Below, in pieces: positions 46,630 through 61,600 of a stretch of DNA of 64,000 nucleotides. The notes under the pieces were generated by a model. It had not been told where the DNA came from and searched no databases. It saw only the letters and a list, made by a program, of their open reading frames with translations. Both the position numbers and the translations under genes were made by a program. Every line of letters starts with the position of its first letter. Within the stretch, counting starts at the first letter, position 1. The stretch spans positions 26,868,451-26,932,450 of the forward strand of contig CM067067.1 of the NCBI GenBank assembly GCA_033980235.1, in the 5' to 3' direction. The stretch comes from Diadema setosum (taxonomy: Eukaryota > Echinodermata > Echinoidea > Diadematoida > Diadematidae).

Positions 46630-49600
46630 TGGATGACCATTACTTACTATCTGTGAATGGCAATGTAAACATACGCTGCAATCATAGTTCCCTAAAAACT
46701 TTCAGGGACTCTCCTTGAAAAATCTGGGAAAAGTGGGAGCCTTGCTTGGTGTTATCACATAATTATCATGTACACACTATTATAATAATTATCCCTTATA
46801 ATACTCTCAACAAGCATTTTCAGCTTAATTCTTGCTACTGCAAAAGAAATGAAATTCAGACAAGAAGGGTTACAAGTGGTACATTTGATTTATCAAGTAC
46901 TCATGTTCTGGCATGAAATTACTACCACAAAACAATTTGCAATTTATAGAGAGTGTCTCTGGAATACATAATTTACACTACATCAATGTTCAAACATTCA
47001 CAGCTTTGAATTGAAATAATGTTTCTGTACAAACTTCCCACTGTCTATTCAATCCAATGAGTTTTGCATTGAGTTGTTTTCATTGCAACCAACTGACAAT
47101 CTGCTCTTCATCAACATAAACAAGTACCATTATTCAGTAATGGAGTAATAGCCATGATAAAACAATCATATGCATGCATACTCTGGTTGGATTGGAACCC
47201 ATGACCTCCTGTCATATCCACTAGACTACCGAGCTTCCGCTCATTCTCCCGTTTTAGAATCCATGCACCACCAATGTCCATACCGTAAAAGGAATATTTT
47301 CCCACTTCTGGGTTGACAACATAATTAAACATACAATTGTAGTACGCTACCTACATCGGAACTGTTATTACTGGTGTACCATACGAGAATATTGACTGAC
47401 AACAGTTGTTTCTAACACAGCAGAAGCAAATAGTGAGTTTCAGGGAATGAAACCATTACAGAAAATATTTCACTATCTGCGGTATTCCAAGCACAGGGAA
47501 AAAGAAGGATGAGTTAATAGAATTAGCAGTGAATTCCCCAGGAAAGTATGCAGTTTAAAAGTACGCAATCATAAAGAATCAGAACAAAACAGGCAACGAG
47601 TGGAAGGTGTTATTTAATGTACTGGCAGTACAGTAGCGTCACTCAAGGACTTGAAGAATCGCACTGTACAGTGAAGTAATGCTTGTGACAGTGCCCTGAT
47701 GTGAACAGCCATGTGACTAACCTCATTCACAAACTGTAATTCTGAATACTAGTGTATTCACTGTATGTACATGTGTGTCTATTGTACTGTAATAATCTAG
47801 CGGTGCAGGGGGTGTCAACCCATCTCCCAGAAAGCAACGCACTAAATCAACTGTCGCATAGAACTGAATGAGGGGACAGGGATTGCAAAATGCGAGAGTA
47901 GTCTGTGATGGTTTATCATGGTTTAAAATAGTGAAAACATTGACTGATAGGTGCTTATTCACATTGATAATGGGCAATATTCCACTATTTGTCACTCACT
48001 TCACTGTTTTGTGTTATATGCTTGATAGCTCCTATAAACATCTCCACTTTAGTGCATTATTAATGCTCTCCCTTTCTGCCAGTGGATGAGATAAAAATCA
48101 GATTTCTCACCTCTCAACTGCCTCCTTCTTGTCCTGGTCACTCTCAGAGACCATTTGAGCCATCGCTGTCTTGAGCACTGTCATTTGTTGTTGGAGGTTT
48201 TTGCATTCCTGTGACTTTTCACTCAACTCAGCTTGTAATTTCTCTCCAAATTCCTTACTAGCTGTGGCATTACATGCTTGCATTACTGGCTCAGATACAG
48301 ATCTCTTCAAAGTTTCTATTTCAGCCTGGAGGTCAAAACAAACAGCACCTAGCTGGTAGTTGTCATTTTCTAAGTACAGTAAAAGCATTGATTGTATCCA
48401 ATAAATCAAGGCCCATCAAAGTTAAGATTAATGACTTGCACACTACAAATATGTGGATAACACCATATTTACAGTCATGATATATTTACATGAGATACTC
48501 CACTTGACTGAATATCAATTGAAAATATTACCCCTGTGAATGAGCTGGATTTCAGACAAGAGCCTCGTGCTACAAATCAATAGCTAGACTTTTCAATGAA
48601 ATAGGTTCATACCTACAAACATATTTGTTTCTTTTGACTACAAGGAATGATGAAACACATGCCATGAATTCACATCGTCATTCTAAAATAAAGAATGAAA
48701 AAAAAAGTTGGAAATTCAAATTATGACATGACTCATTAAAATCTACATGACACAATAAACAAAACATTTTAGGACTAATTCTAGTGAATTCATTCACAAA
48801 AAATAAAACCGAACTGTTTTAGGCATCCCACTGCAATACCTTAAAGTGGTGGAACATGATAATATTTTGAATATAAATATCACATTTCAATGTATTTAAG
48901 ACCCCGTTTACAGTGCGAGGCCGGGCTCGGCCGCGGCTCGGCCGTGGCCGAGACCGGCCTCAATTGCGCGGCCGAGCCTCGCAATTTTGTCCGTTTACAC
49001 TGCTGGGCTCGGCCGCGCTTTTGATTCGAACCTTTCAATATTTTGTCGTAGTGGCACTCTGCTTGTAAACAAATGCAATTTGGTATTGTCTGGTTTTCAG
49101 ACCCTTTGCCAAATGAATTCCGTGGCGACGAAGTCGCCATTCGGGCAAAGGCCTTTGCCGAAGGAAAGAATCCTTTGCAGGACAAAACCACTTTAAACTA
49201 TACTAGTTTTCAACGTTGAGGGGGTTAATATCCTGAATAGCGAAAGATACAGACAGAGGGTTTGGAAGCCAGACTAAAATTGGCCGCGCAATTGGCCGCG
49301 CATTTGGCCCAGTTTGCGTTTACACCAAGAAAAGGCCGGGCTCGGCCGCGGCTCGGCCACGGCCGAGACCACCTCCAGAGCGAGGCCAAATGCGAGGCCA
49401 ATTTTGGCCTTGCATTTGGCCTTTTGCGCGTTTACACTGAAGCGGGGCTGGGCACGGCCGCGGCCGAGCCGCGGCCGAGCCTCGCACTGTAAACGGGGTC
49501 TAAGTCAACAAATAATTTCAAGCCGAAAGTGAACTTTTAAAGAGGAGAGAACTTTCAAATGAGAGCTGCTACTATCAGCTCATTGACAATCAGGAAATTA

Positions 49601-52600
49601 AGAATTTGACTAAAGCTGACCTCTGCCTGATGGAGCTTGTCCTCCGCTTCCGAAGCTTTCCACCTGTGACTGTCCCCTTCCTCCCTGGCTTCCTTCAATT
49701 CAGCCTGGAGGCGTGTCACATGCTCCCTCTTACTCCTGATGCTCTGTAAGGAACGGCTCAGCTCCACTTTTAGTCTTTCCAGTGTCTCCTCTGGTGACAT
49801 TGGCTGATGATCCCTCGCAGGTCTACACAAATGAGAGCATCATTTACAAAGGATGAGATACACATAAATCTACTATCATCTGAAGTAAACCACAGAAAAT
49901 GTTTAATTGGGTAAAAGTCCTCATTGGGTAATAGGGAAAGGGGGTGGGGGCGGGCTGTCTTTCATAGAAGGGCACATCACTCTCTTCAATCTGCTATTAC
50001 TATTTTCACTTGTATAACTGTCTGGAACACACAAAAACAATTGGGTCTCTGGTTCACATTCATTTCCTATGTTTTTCACCATATTCTGCTGGTAGTATAG
50101 TGCAGAATGCTTATTCCCACACATTACATTGAACTACATGTATAGTTATGCTACACATTTATTTTTCTTCTATTGTGTGATATGATTCCATTTTAGAACA
50201 CTGATTCACCTAAATCTAATTTTCATTATGTAATTATATATAATAATGTTATTTTGTAAAACCAGAGTGTGTGTCTCCATAAGCTTAACCTAAATATGAC
50301 ATACTAGTACATTTGACACTAATTGTGACAATGATATTGATACAATGATAACAATGATAATTCAGTGACAGGCTACATTTGCAACTATAATATTAAATTA
50401 TAATTTTTTATAATTCTATGATTATTTACTTTGGTGTAGTTTGATTTTGTATATTGTAAACATATGTATTTACAATGTTATTATACATTGTATGTATACT
50501 GACATAGTTACATACATTAATCTTAATGTTCAGTATGTGCAATTGAATAGGAATTCATGTAAATGCAATAGATATCATTATGATATAATATCAAGTTCTT
50601 ATTCTTATCTACCTTTTGGTTGGTTATGTAAATTTTTGTTTTCTGCAATCATTGTCTCTGTAAGCATGACAGTACAAATCTATAGACTTACTGTTATGTT
50701 CTTTGTTTGCTTTTATGTTCATGTTGCTGATATCTGTGTGCATCTCAGGAGCCCACATTGATCTGTTACAATTTACTACACAAGTGTGATGCATGCATTC
50801 TAGCTAGCCAGTCGCCAGCCTAAGCAGCAGTAGCAGCAGAGGCCATTAAAACACATGTGGTGAGTAGACGTACATCTCACAAAAGTATTGGAGCTGTTTA
50901 TGTACGGTACGTACACACTAAAGCTAAGGTAAAATGTCCATATTCTGGATCCAAATGCGTGATAACTAGATTCGTGAACTTTCAAGGTTCAGAGGATGTT
51001 TTCTTTCCCCAACAAGGCCCAGCCCACCCCCCCCCCAAAAAAAAAAGGATATTTTGGGCACATTTTTGTGTAGGAATCTAGGAGTAGGACTAGTCTAGAT
51101 ATCTAGATCTATCTAGACGTCTACAGATCTAATAAAGATGGACATCTAAATTTCAATAGGATTGCCCAATACATTGGGACCTAGTTCACATGGATAGTTG
51201 ACATAGATATCAAGAGGTAGTATAACTGTGCATGGCTTTGTGTAATGCCAACATATTGGGTTTCATGTGGAGTGATTTGCAAAGGGATTATACCAGTCAC
51301 TGCTAAAGCAGGGTTCTGACTTGAACAGGAGAAATGTTTGTCTCCTGACCCTCCTGATTACACAGGAGCCACTGTATTATGGAAGAAAAGGTGAGGGCAT
51401 CTTACCTGAGGAAGGATTCATTCCTCTAGTGATCCTATCATAGAGTTATTTGACAAGTCGTAGACTTTGAGAATATAATGCAGTACTCCTTGATTTTGAA
51501 ATCCTCTCTGCCTTGTAAAGATGGAACACATTTCCATTTATCTCATATGCTAGAAGTCTGTCAATATTGACTATTTGTGTTGGTGTGGCATATTATGTGT
51601 TATATGGGACACTTTGTACATATGTATTGTCATCTTGCCCACTCACAAGTGGCCATGGATTTGTTTACAGTCTACTTTTGCCAATGAACAAGTGGGTAGA
51701 ATTAGATCATTTGTCATCTTCAACACTGTTTGACAAGGACCAATCTAATCACACAAGCTGTGGAAGGTCCAAGGGTAAGAGCAACACAAAAGAAATCAAA
51801 ATTTCTACACTGCAAGTTCTTTACTTTCTCATTGTATGCAAAGCTGATAAGCTTACATTTAAGATAACTATCATCACCACCACTATTTCTTTTGCTACAC
51901 TTTGCTTGTTTGATTCCATGTTAGGTGAATATGTTCCCAAGGTTTTGTTTTTTTTTTTGTTTTTTTTTTCATTGTGTTTGATTTATGACTATCTATCAAA
52001 GTCAACTTGAACATGGATGTCCTCTCACTTTCATAACACTAAAATACAGTGGACTCCCGTTATAACAAAGTCCTTGGGACTGGCAGTTTTCTTTCATTAT
52101 TTCTAAATTTGGTTATAAACGAACAAATAAACAATAAAAAACAAAGAGCCGATAATTTTGCGACCTGGACTTTTATTTCGTTGTAACAGGAATTGTGTTT
52201 TAACCATGTTCATTATAATGGGAGTGCACTGTATTAGAAATATATAAAGTGATAGAAGGGCACTTTTGCATGTCCCCTCGTTTTCATACGTTATCTATCA
52301 ATTCTGTCATATAACAACAGAACCTTATGGTATGTGAGGAATAAACTGTGTTGCAGAAATTATACAGTTATACATTGGGTATTGATGGGTATGTAAGGTT
52401 TAATTGCACTGAGATGAGAGGGCCATTTTCACTGTCTGCTATTGTCATTTATAATTTCAAAACCAAGCATTTCTGAGTTTCAAAGGGTGATTATTGCCTA
52501 CACCAAAGCTTACAGGTACTAACCCACATTTGCTAATCATCATTTTTCTCTACAAAGAGAATATCCAAAGTTTATTGTCACCAAAACAAAACTTTTACAA

Positions 52601-55600
52601 ACTTACTGGTAAATAAATGCATCATGTATATGATGCAAATACATGGCCATTCAATCAGAATGAAAAATGAACATTTTTATTGGACAAAGGTGAAGGATAG
52701 GGGTCTTACCTGCTTGTTTGTGGAGTTTTCCAGTCTTCCTTTGCCAAGTTTCTGACAATGTCTGCATCTGTAGGGGTCTTTGGGGACTGGGAGGAGGTGA
52801 CCCCTGATACAGAGACAACCCCAAGGTCAGCAGCAGCCTCATAGATCATGAGTTGATCCTTCAGTTCAGATAGTTCCTCCTGTCATAAGACAAGATCAAT
52901 GTTATAAAAATGTATCAGCATTCTTCAAACAGCCTATTCCATGCCCTGTTTATCTCTCTGAATGTGTCAATTACTATTACCATACCATAAAATGCAATAT
53001 AAACACAAAGAAACATACCACATAATGCCATATGCGTATTACACCATGTGGTGGTTCACATTATCACTGCCAAAACTAACACATAAACCTAGTACAAGTA
53101 AAATGTTGCTCTAAATTGACATTCCATATCACTTTCACAACGTGTTGCTTTGTTTGCAACTTTCATGGTTAATCATTAAACAGTTCCTTATGGGAACCTG
53201 GTACACCAGGGGGGCATTTCATGAAGGAACTTGTCAGATAAAATATAAGTTTTGAGAAATTCTTTAGTCTGATTGGCTGATTTCTCTGAACTTGTCGGAT
53301 ATAACTGACTTGTCAGATATTTTATCCGACAAGTTCCTTCATGAAATGCCCCCCAGGTTCCCAAAATGTAGATATGAGTGTCTGCATTCCTGCCCTAAAA
53401 TCATGTTCATTTATGTTATGCTGACCCGAAATAGAAGATTCAGATTTCTTCTATCAATGTTCTTTTTCTGTATCAAAACTGTGTCTATTTTTGTCCAATT
53501 TACCTTTTTCCAATGTGGAAGTGTGCTTGTTTTGCTTAAGATGCATATGAAGACATATGTAGCCATCACGGCTGTGCTCACTAGATTTTGATTTTTGCTG
53601 ACCCCATTCGGATGTTCTTATTGTGTGCAACAAAAAAAAAAAAATGCGAGCTCATCAGCACACGTTCTATTCATACCTCATGTTTGATCAATAGTTTGTA
53701 TTGTTAGATGGCACATGCCCTTGACTGTGGAAAGGGGATACATGCAATGCTTGACTGTTTTCACACAGGCTGATTACTAATCTGTCCTTTCTCTGTCGAC
53801 GGGCAAAAAGAATCTTGTTTGGGGCCATTAAAAGCTCTCAGAGAATTGCAGAAGGGATGGTTTAATACCTTCAGCCAATGCAGCTTGCTAAACATTTTGG
53901 CAGTATCAAAGTTATTCTGATTACACAAGGCTTTTGACCTTTTGTGCTATGAGTCATAGCAGCAAGCCTCTCTGGAAAAAGAAGGGTTTCAGCTCGGGTA
54001 CACTTCAACACTCCCTTCATTCATCAGCCCATCATATATGTACATTAAAGAAATGACAATCATAAATTCCATCATGAAAAGCAAGCATACTTTTTCATTC
54101 CATTTCAGTGGTTTATAATAGTGAACTGAAACAACTGTGAAATTGTCTCGCAAGTTCCAATTAGCGAAATATTCTCTCTTGATTTGGTATATGACATTTT
54201 TATATATGATCTTGCATAACAAAACCAACAAAAAGTTGCATGTCCTGATTTTACACAAGGACTCAAATATATGAAATGGGTCAACCTAGTTAATCTGAGT
54301 TTTCTGAAGAGCAGTCTTTATTCTACATAATTCTAAAGTTTGGGGTCTTAAAACTGATGGGATAAAGTGCTTTTTGCAGTTTTTCTAGAACACTTTTTTT
54401 TTTTGGCAGAATAGTATGATTATGTAGGTCTCAGAGGCCCCTTTTCATTTCTTAAAAACCATTTACACACTTCTCACTCTCAACTTTGATAACTTATAAA
54501 AGAATTGTGCTACTGCATTTAAAGTTGGTATCAGTCATGACAAGAATGTGCTTCACGAGTGTGCAAAATTTCAACTTCGTCTGATGATCATTTTACTGTG
54601 GATGCTACAGAGTTTTACATCATGTTTATTGTCCCATTCATTTCACACAGCACAGTACAATGAGATTAAGCACTTGAACAGACTTGAAACTTCACAGCCT
54701 CTTTTCTCAGAAAACACTTTTTCTAGAATGTGTGCCTTCTTTCAACTATTTAGATAGGTTAAGAGATTCCATTTGTATGGAGTTATCCATCATTCTAAAG
54801 CTGAGAGTGTGCTCTTTCAGAATCTGTCCTTAACTAGTAAAATATCCATGTCTGAGGGTTTTGTGATGCAGGGTCACAAATTACGGACATCCAAAGTGTT
54901 TGCAAGTTTAGGTATACTGTAGATAAAATCAGACTATCAGGTATCTTAAATTCTTAATTCCAGAAGACTTTTGTCATCTCCTGGTCCTACAATAAAAGAC
55001 ATGGTTACTCCCTAATCATCACATATTACAAGTACAATGCATGCAGTGTATGTCAATATTCCTAGCTCTTAAGACACTTGTTTCCGTTTTTTGTTTTTGT
55101 AACATTTCAATTACTGAACATAAAACTTAGAATGACATGAAACATGATTTTCAAACTCCACTTTCTGAAAATCCTTTCTGCATACCTCTGAAATGCCTCG
55201 AAGACAGACTGAAATGTGAATATCATTTTCTCTGTTACCTGCAGTGACTTGCACAGGTCATCTGTTATTGCCTTTGATGTGTTGGCCTGCTGCAGTTTTA
55301 CCTGCAACTCTTGCATCATTGACAAGGAGCCTGTCAAGAAAAGAAAAAAAAAATTCAGGCACTGTCAGATGCATTTTATCATGTGGGATGGCAAGGACAC
55401 TTGGAAAGACTTCTTTGCAGAAGTACATACATGTCATGCACAGGGACAATTTCTAGGAAAACACTGAGACCTTGTTAACTGCATTTAGTGCTGTCCTCTA
55501 TCTGATTAGCAATTTGTTCTGTCACTTGTGTATCTAGAAATGAGTCCATAGGTATCGGAAGTGGAAGCAATAGCATGAGTGAAGGGGTGAACAAACAGTG

Positions 55601-58600
55601 TGCCCTAACCTGGTGTACAAAGAAGAGGCAACAATATGAAAGTGAGAGTCAACCAACTCGGTGAAAGATGAGGACATTCTTCAACTCAGCTTTCCCTCGT
55701 TGAAAAGAGCACCTCTATCTTTCACCTCGTGCGAAATCTTGTACCATCGCACTTGTGACCATTTACTATTTGTATAACAGGGCTTTTACCCAAAGGCTAC
55801 ACTCTGCCTTGTGCATGCAAAATTGAATGAGGCACTTCTGCAAAAGCTTTTATAAACATGAGCATGGTACATTAATATCTAATCTAATAGCCAAATGGAG
55901 TAGTGAGTTTTATTCAGTAGCCCATCCGCCTTGAAAGCAAGATGTCTCGGTTCAAGACCCAGTAGGCCCAGCAATGTTGAATATCCTTTTGCAGTATTCT
56001 CTTGAGGTATATACATATTCTATATTTCTCAGATGGGACATGGAAATGGTGGTCCTCTGTGCAAATGGTTACAACCCACTTCAATCTGAAGAAGGGTGCA
56101 GTTCCAGTGAAGCGGTCTGTCTGATATACCCACTTGATCGTAAGCGAAGATTACAGTCCACAGATTCCCTAAAACACAGGTTTTAACAGGCTCTGCTCGA
56201 AAACCTTCTCCAGGGAGGATATGTTATCAATAGCCCCGTCTTAACAGACCATCTCCCCGGGCGCGCCGGGGGTGTTTGCCGGCAAAGATTACATTCCACA
56301 GATTCCATAAAACACAGGTTAAACACTGAGTGCCCCGTTTTAACAGGCATTGCTCGAAAACCTTCTCCAGGGATGATAGTACACTTTCCTTGGCAAATCA
56401 CATTATAGATAGGCTGAAAATGAAGCATCTCATATACACATCACTGTCATTGCACTAGCATGTGATTGTGTACTACATGTATATGTGCAAGTGTGCACTG
56501 CTGACACAAGCATATGGGACCTAGTGTCTACTGAGGCATTTCAATATACTAGGCCTACTGTTTTTCCTTAATGTTTACTGTGAAAGCATTTTGATTTCCC
56601 TTTCCTAAAGGATCTTTCAAAAAGAAATAAAAAAAGTACAAGTCATGAAATCAGCCACATGTTTAATCAGAGCAAATCCATTAAGATTACAATACCGTTC
56701 AACCCACAGAACTCGATGAGTGTGATGACTGTATACATATCGGTAGTACACACACAGCCCAATACACACTGTGCAGAAGTCGCCATGCTTCGCACGGCGT
56801 CTGGTCACCTGACTTAGCGCTGGTCATGTGATGCCTCAGAGGAAAGATTCATCCCGCGAGCGTCTTACCAGATACCATCAGGGGGTAGCCTCAGGCGGTT
56901 CACCCGAGGCTACCTCGCGTCTACCCTGGTCTATCGCAGGGTAGGATTTCGCCCGAGGCTGCTCAAAGTTACCCCATGGCTACCCCAAGGCTGTCCACTG
57001 TGTTGCGTCTCAACAGACACAATCTTCTCAGGCGAAGATTCTTCACCCGAGGCTACCCTGCGTTTTGTGGCCTGTTAAGACAGGGCTTTATACCTCCAGA
57101 ACATTTGGTTGGGATTTACAGTACATGTCACTTGAATGAATAAATCAGCAGAGTTCAATGAACCCTTTAGCTGAATTATTAATCATGAATTAAACTGTAG
57201 ATCAAACATAACAAAGAAGTATTACAGAGTTGATTCTATCACCACCTTGCATTATGAGTTCTTGGCATCTCTTCTGGCTGTCATGGAGAGAGGCAGTCAG
57301 CCTGTTGACATTCTCTGCATGCTCCAGTCTTGTTTCATTAGCCACTTTAAGGGATGCAGCCAGCTGTGCCTCCAGCTGCTCTACAGCAGTGCTCTGCACG
57401 TAGACACCAAAAGTATTCACACAATCACCACCAACATATAAGCATACAATTATTCACTTTATGCTTACATCAGGGAGGTGTAAGAAAAGGAGAGACAACT
57501 CGTTCGTAATTCATGCAAACACATGTTTGGTTTCAAAGCGTTACAATGGGATGTCTAGCATTCCACTATATGCTTTGAAGTCATGCTCTGCACCGCTCTA
57601 GTTGCAAGGTGAAGTTCGGAGACGAAGAACGCATTTCACCTTCCGTTGAATTACAAGCTTTATTCCCCAGTAAAATTTTAAATGAAACACTCGAATTGAT
57701 TAAGAGTAGTATAGGAAAGAATTCAATATTATAAACATGTATTTCTAGTTTCTTCGTAATGCGCAAATCGAAATGAAATGAAAATTAGGCCCTCTTAAAA
57801 ACCTAATATTTTTCTATAATGCGCACATATCCGCATGTTAGTTTTCTATCCTTTAATCTGGGATATTTTGATCTTTCAAATAAAGTACTCCGCTAAAGCG
57901 TGCACCAGCATGCTTTTAAACTATTTGCTGTTAAAATTGTCAGTTTTACACTGCATTTTGATTCGCTGCTCCAATTCAAGGTACCCAAATTCATTGTTGC
58001 CATCACATTGAAAGAGAGAGAGTGAAATGCAGTAGGGACAAGTATTTCTAGATGTGAGAGCGCTAGTCCCGATTATTGATGCTCTCTTTTGTCAAAGCAC
58101 CTGATTTCCACCTGTAGTTAAGGTCATAACTTCTCGGTGGCGCCGCGCATCCTTCAAAGGAGAGCAGGAGTTGTCTCTCCTTTTCTTACACCTCCCTGCT
58201 TACATACAAGTGGGTTTGAAAATCAAAATAAACAGAAAATACCTTCCTTTGCTTACTGCACAAGAGAGCATCAAACGGGTCCTTGCATCACACTGCTGTC
58301 AAACTGTTGCCAGACAAGGCTTTAATTTACAGTTCAGGTCAGAATTTTGAGAGAAGGGATTTTCAGCTTGAAAATGATAGAGAACTTGTCAAACTGAGAA
58401 TTACCTATCCCAATGAAATGAGTGATGAAAAATCAAACCACACAGAATATTTCACTTTTAATAGACAGATAATTATTAAAGTGACTTTCCAGTCTGATTT
58501 ATTGAAAGGAACTGTCACACTTGTATTGTGTGCCAGACAGAAAGAGAATTGACACTCTCTGGTAACCATTATGAAGGAATTACATGATTCTGAATCTCCA

Positions 58601-61600
58601 TATGCCAATTTAAGCACATTCTATTCAAGACTATCTATGCATAGCTGACAAATTTGAATGTTTTGTATGGATTTCATTCATATTATGGGTAGATAGCACA
58701 AGCACACAGAAATGTATACATCCTCTCATATAAATCTTAAGTATTAAAGACAAATTATGGATAATTAGGATTATACATTATTCATCAACTTTACTGTAAA
58801 AACAGAAAGCAAGAAATTGTTAATTTTGAAGCCTTCAAAATCAACCTATCATCACCTTTTCTTGTGCCATATTTGATGCAGCATCTAATTTCTCTCTGAG
58901 ACTGGCCATTTCTTGTGAATATTTCTGCTCCAGTCCCACCAGTAGAGACTCATGCTGTTCTCTGGCCCTATGCAAGGGTTGTGAACGCTGCATTTCAGAC
59001 AGCTGATGGCTAAGACTTTCTATGGTAGCTTTTGCAGTATCCAATTCAGATAGAACCTTCAGAGAGAAAACAGTAATATCATGACATAAACACTGCCCTC
59101 AAAACATTAATAATACCATTCTTTCTATTCATCAAACTTCTGTTCCACTTTCTATACTCACTTTTTCCCAAAATGTATCTCATCTTTCCTTGTTTATCAA
59201 CCTTGAATTCTTTGAAACAGGGCAAAATTAATATGATTGGAAAAAAAGGCCAGATCTATATTTTGCAAATGTTGGTGGTTGTTACAACAAATGAACTCTT
59301 AAACACAGTTCTGAGTGAGAAGTTCACACACATAGTTCTGAGTGAGAAGAGGACATTCATTGACGTGTCCCAAATGAATTCTTCCCTCTTTTCCCATTTC
59401 TTTTTACAGACATGATACTGAATATGAATATTCAATTACCAGTACTGTTACTTAGAAAAACATGTTTCTGGTATTATAAGTCTTCACAGATTATCACAAA
59501 GGCTCATTCATGAACATGTTTATGTTCTCACATACAAATATTGACCTTTAGATTGCAATGGAAAACAAAAATAAAAGTTTGATTTGGCTGTGTGTGACCA
59601 AGAGGGATATCCTTATACCTGTTGCTTGGATTCTGAGAGTGACTGAACTTGGTACTGCAGGGCCTGAACCTCTCCTTTCAGGGTGTGAATTTCACTGCTC
59701 TGGTCATCAATGATCTTCCGACTTTCCTGGTATGATGTCCCAACTCCCTCCTTTTCATCTGACAATGCAGGAATGGGGTACAGGGGATATGTTTAGATTA
59801 TTTTTTCTCTTGCTAACTCTACCCAAGCACCTACCACACATGGACATGCATTGCTCGTTTATTAATGCAAACACCCATTTCTGTGAAAAGCATCACAATA
59901 CCATTTTAAAGATGCTTTCCTACCGTGATCTCATTGTGCATCACCGACAGCCAGCCTGGAGGAAAAACAAGACATTGCTTTGATATATCTAAAAACTACA
60001 TGCGCAGAAGATAATAACTCTCTTAAATCAAGAAAAATGCATGTGCAGATGTAGTATACATTGGGATATCATCGCTCAGTTAATTTCATTTGCAATATGC
60101 ACATATTTTATGAGAGAAAGCAAATATTTCGGCAGGTTGGTTGGGGGGGGGGGGGGGGAATCAGTTTACATGGTCACCGATACGGTACACCTTTCTTAAT
60201 TCATATCTACGCTTATTACACACAGATGAAAGTCTGAGGTAAGGGGAATAGAAAGGGGAATAGGCCTTAAAATTTTGCTATTTACCGCATTCTACCTCTA
60301 TCATCAGTGCAAAACTGCTATGAAATGGAATGAGACATCCGCTAAACTCTTCATATCAACATTTTGGTCCTGCAGCAAAAACTCCCTTGACAGTATAAAT
60401 ACAGCAGACCCAATAACTTAGAAGCAATAAGCATTGAACATATTAAACACACAAACATTCAAATAAAAGTCCTACATGGAATATTATAATCAATAAATTC
60501 TGCAGATACCATCGATTACTTCTTCGGTTTCTCTTCACAGAATTCATATCCATGTTATAGATACTGGTATTTCATTGGCATGTGTTCTGAAAGCAGAAAC
60601 ATATAAACACAAGTCTTCCTTAGCCTGGCAGTCCCCTATAAACCCTGATTATACATATGATTATGAACAATACGGTAAGCAGGTGGACTGGTGCTTCACA
60701 TGCGCACTTGGTATGAAAATTCTTGATAGCTTCATGCAGAATCTTGGAAGTAGCCTATAAGTCCTATACTTTTTTGTGGTGTTGCATGTAATTTACTGAA
60801 TTATACCATGGCAAGGCTCGATACTAACGGTAGGCCCGGTGGCCCGGGGCCACCAAAAATGAAAGTCAGGCCACCAAATTTTTAAAAAGGGCAAATTTGG
60901 TGGCCCACCTCGGGCCACCAAAATTTTTTGAAAAGTATGTCAATAAATTTGTAACTTTTTGCGCCGGAAATGTTGAGGTTTATTCATGAGTAGATATGTT
61001 CAGCTTCCAATTCTTATTATGATAAAACTAAAATATTTGACTCATTTAAAGGACAAGTTCACCTTCATTAACATACGGATTGAGAGAATGCAGCAATATT
61101 AGTAGAACACATCAGTGAAAGTTTGAGGAAAATTGGACAATCCGTTCAAAAGTTATGAATTTTTAAAATTTATGTGTTGGAACCGCTGGATGAGGAGACT
61201 ACTAAGGCTCGTGATGTCATATGAGTACAATAGTATAAAGAAAATGTAAAGAAAATTCAACATATTTTCACTTTTTTCGCATAATAAAAGAGCACTTGAC
61301 TTGCCTCTTTCTAAAGGCAATGGGAATAATATTGCCCATAACATATGTCAGTAACGTGTCAAGAGAATGCATACTTTTTTCAAAACATGAAATTTTGCGA
61401 AATTCTCTTTATATTTTCCTTATATTGTTGTATGCATGTGACATCATACACTGCAGTAGTCTTCTCATCCAGCGGTGACTGCACAAAAACTTCAAAAATT
61501 CATAACTTTTGAACGGATTGTCCGATTTTCCTCAAACTTTCAATGATGTGTTCTACTAATATTGTTACATTCTCTCAATCCTTATGTTAATGAAGGTGAA

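Noticed and set aside
48880..49191. Open frames on both strands with GRGSAAQLRP-like text, also at 62807-63171
   Set aside because: Repeat-derived: both sets come from the same GC-rich TIR element and differ by frameshifts.
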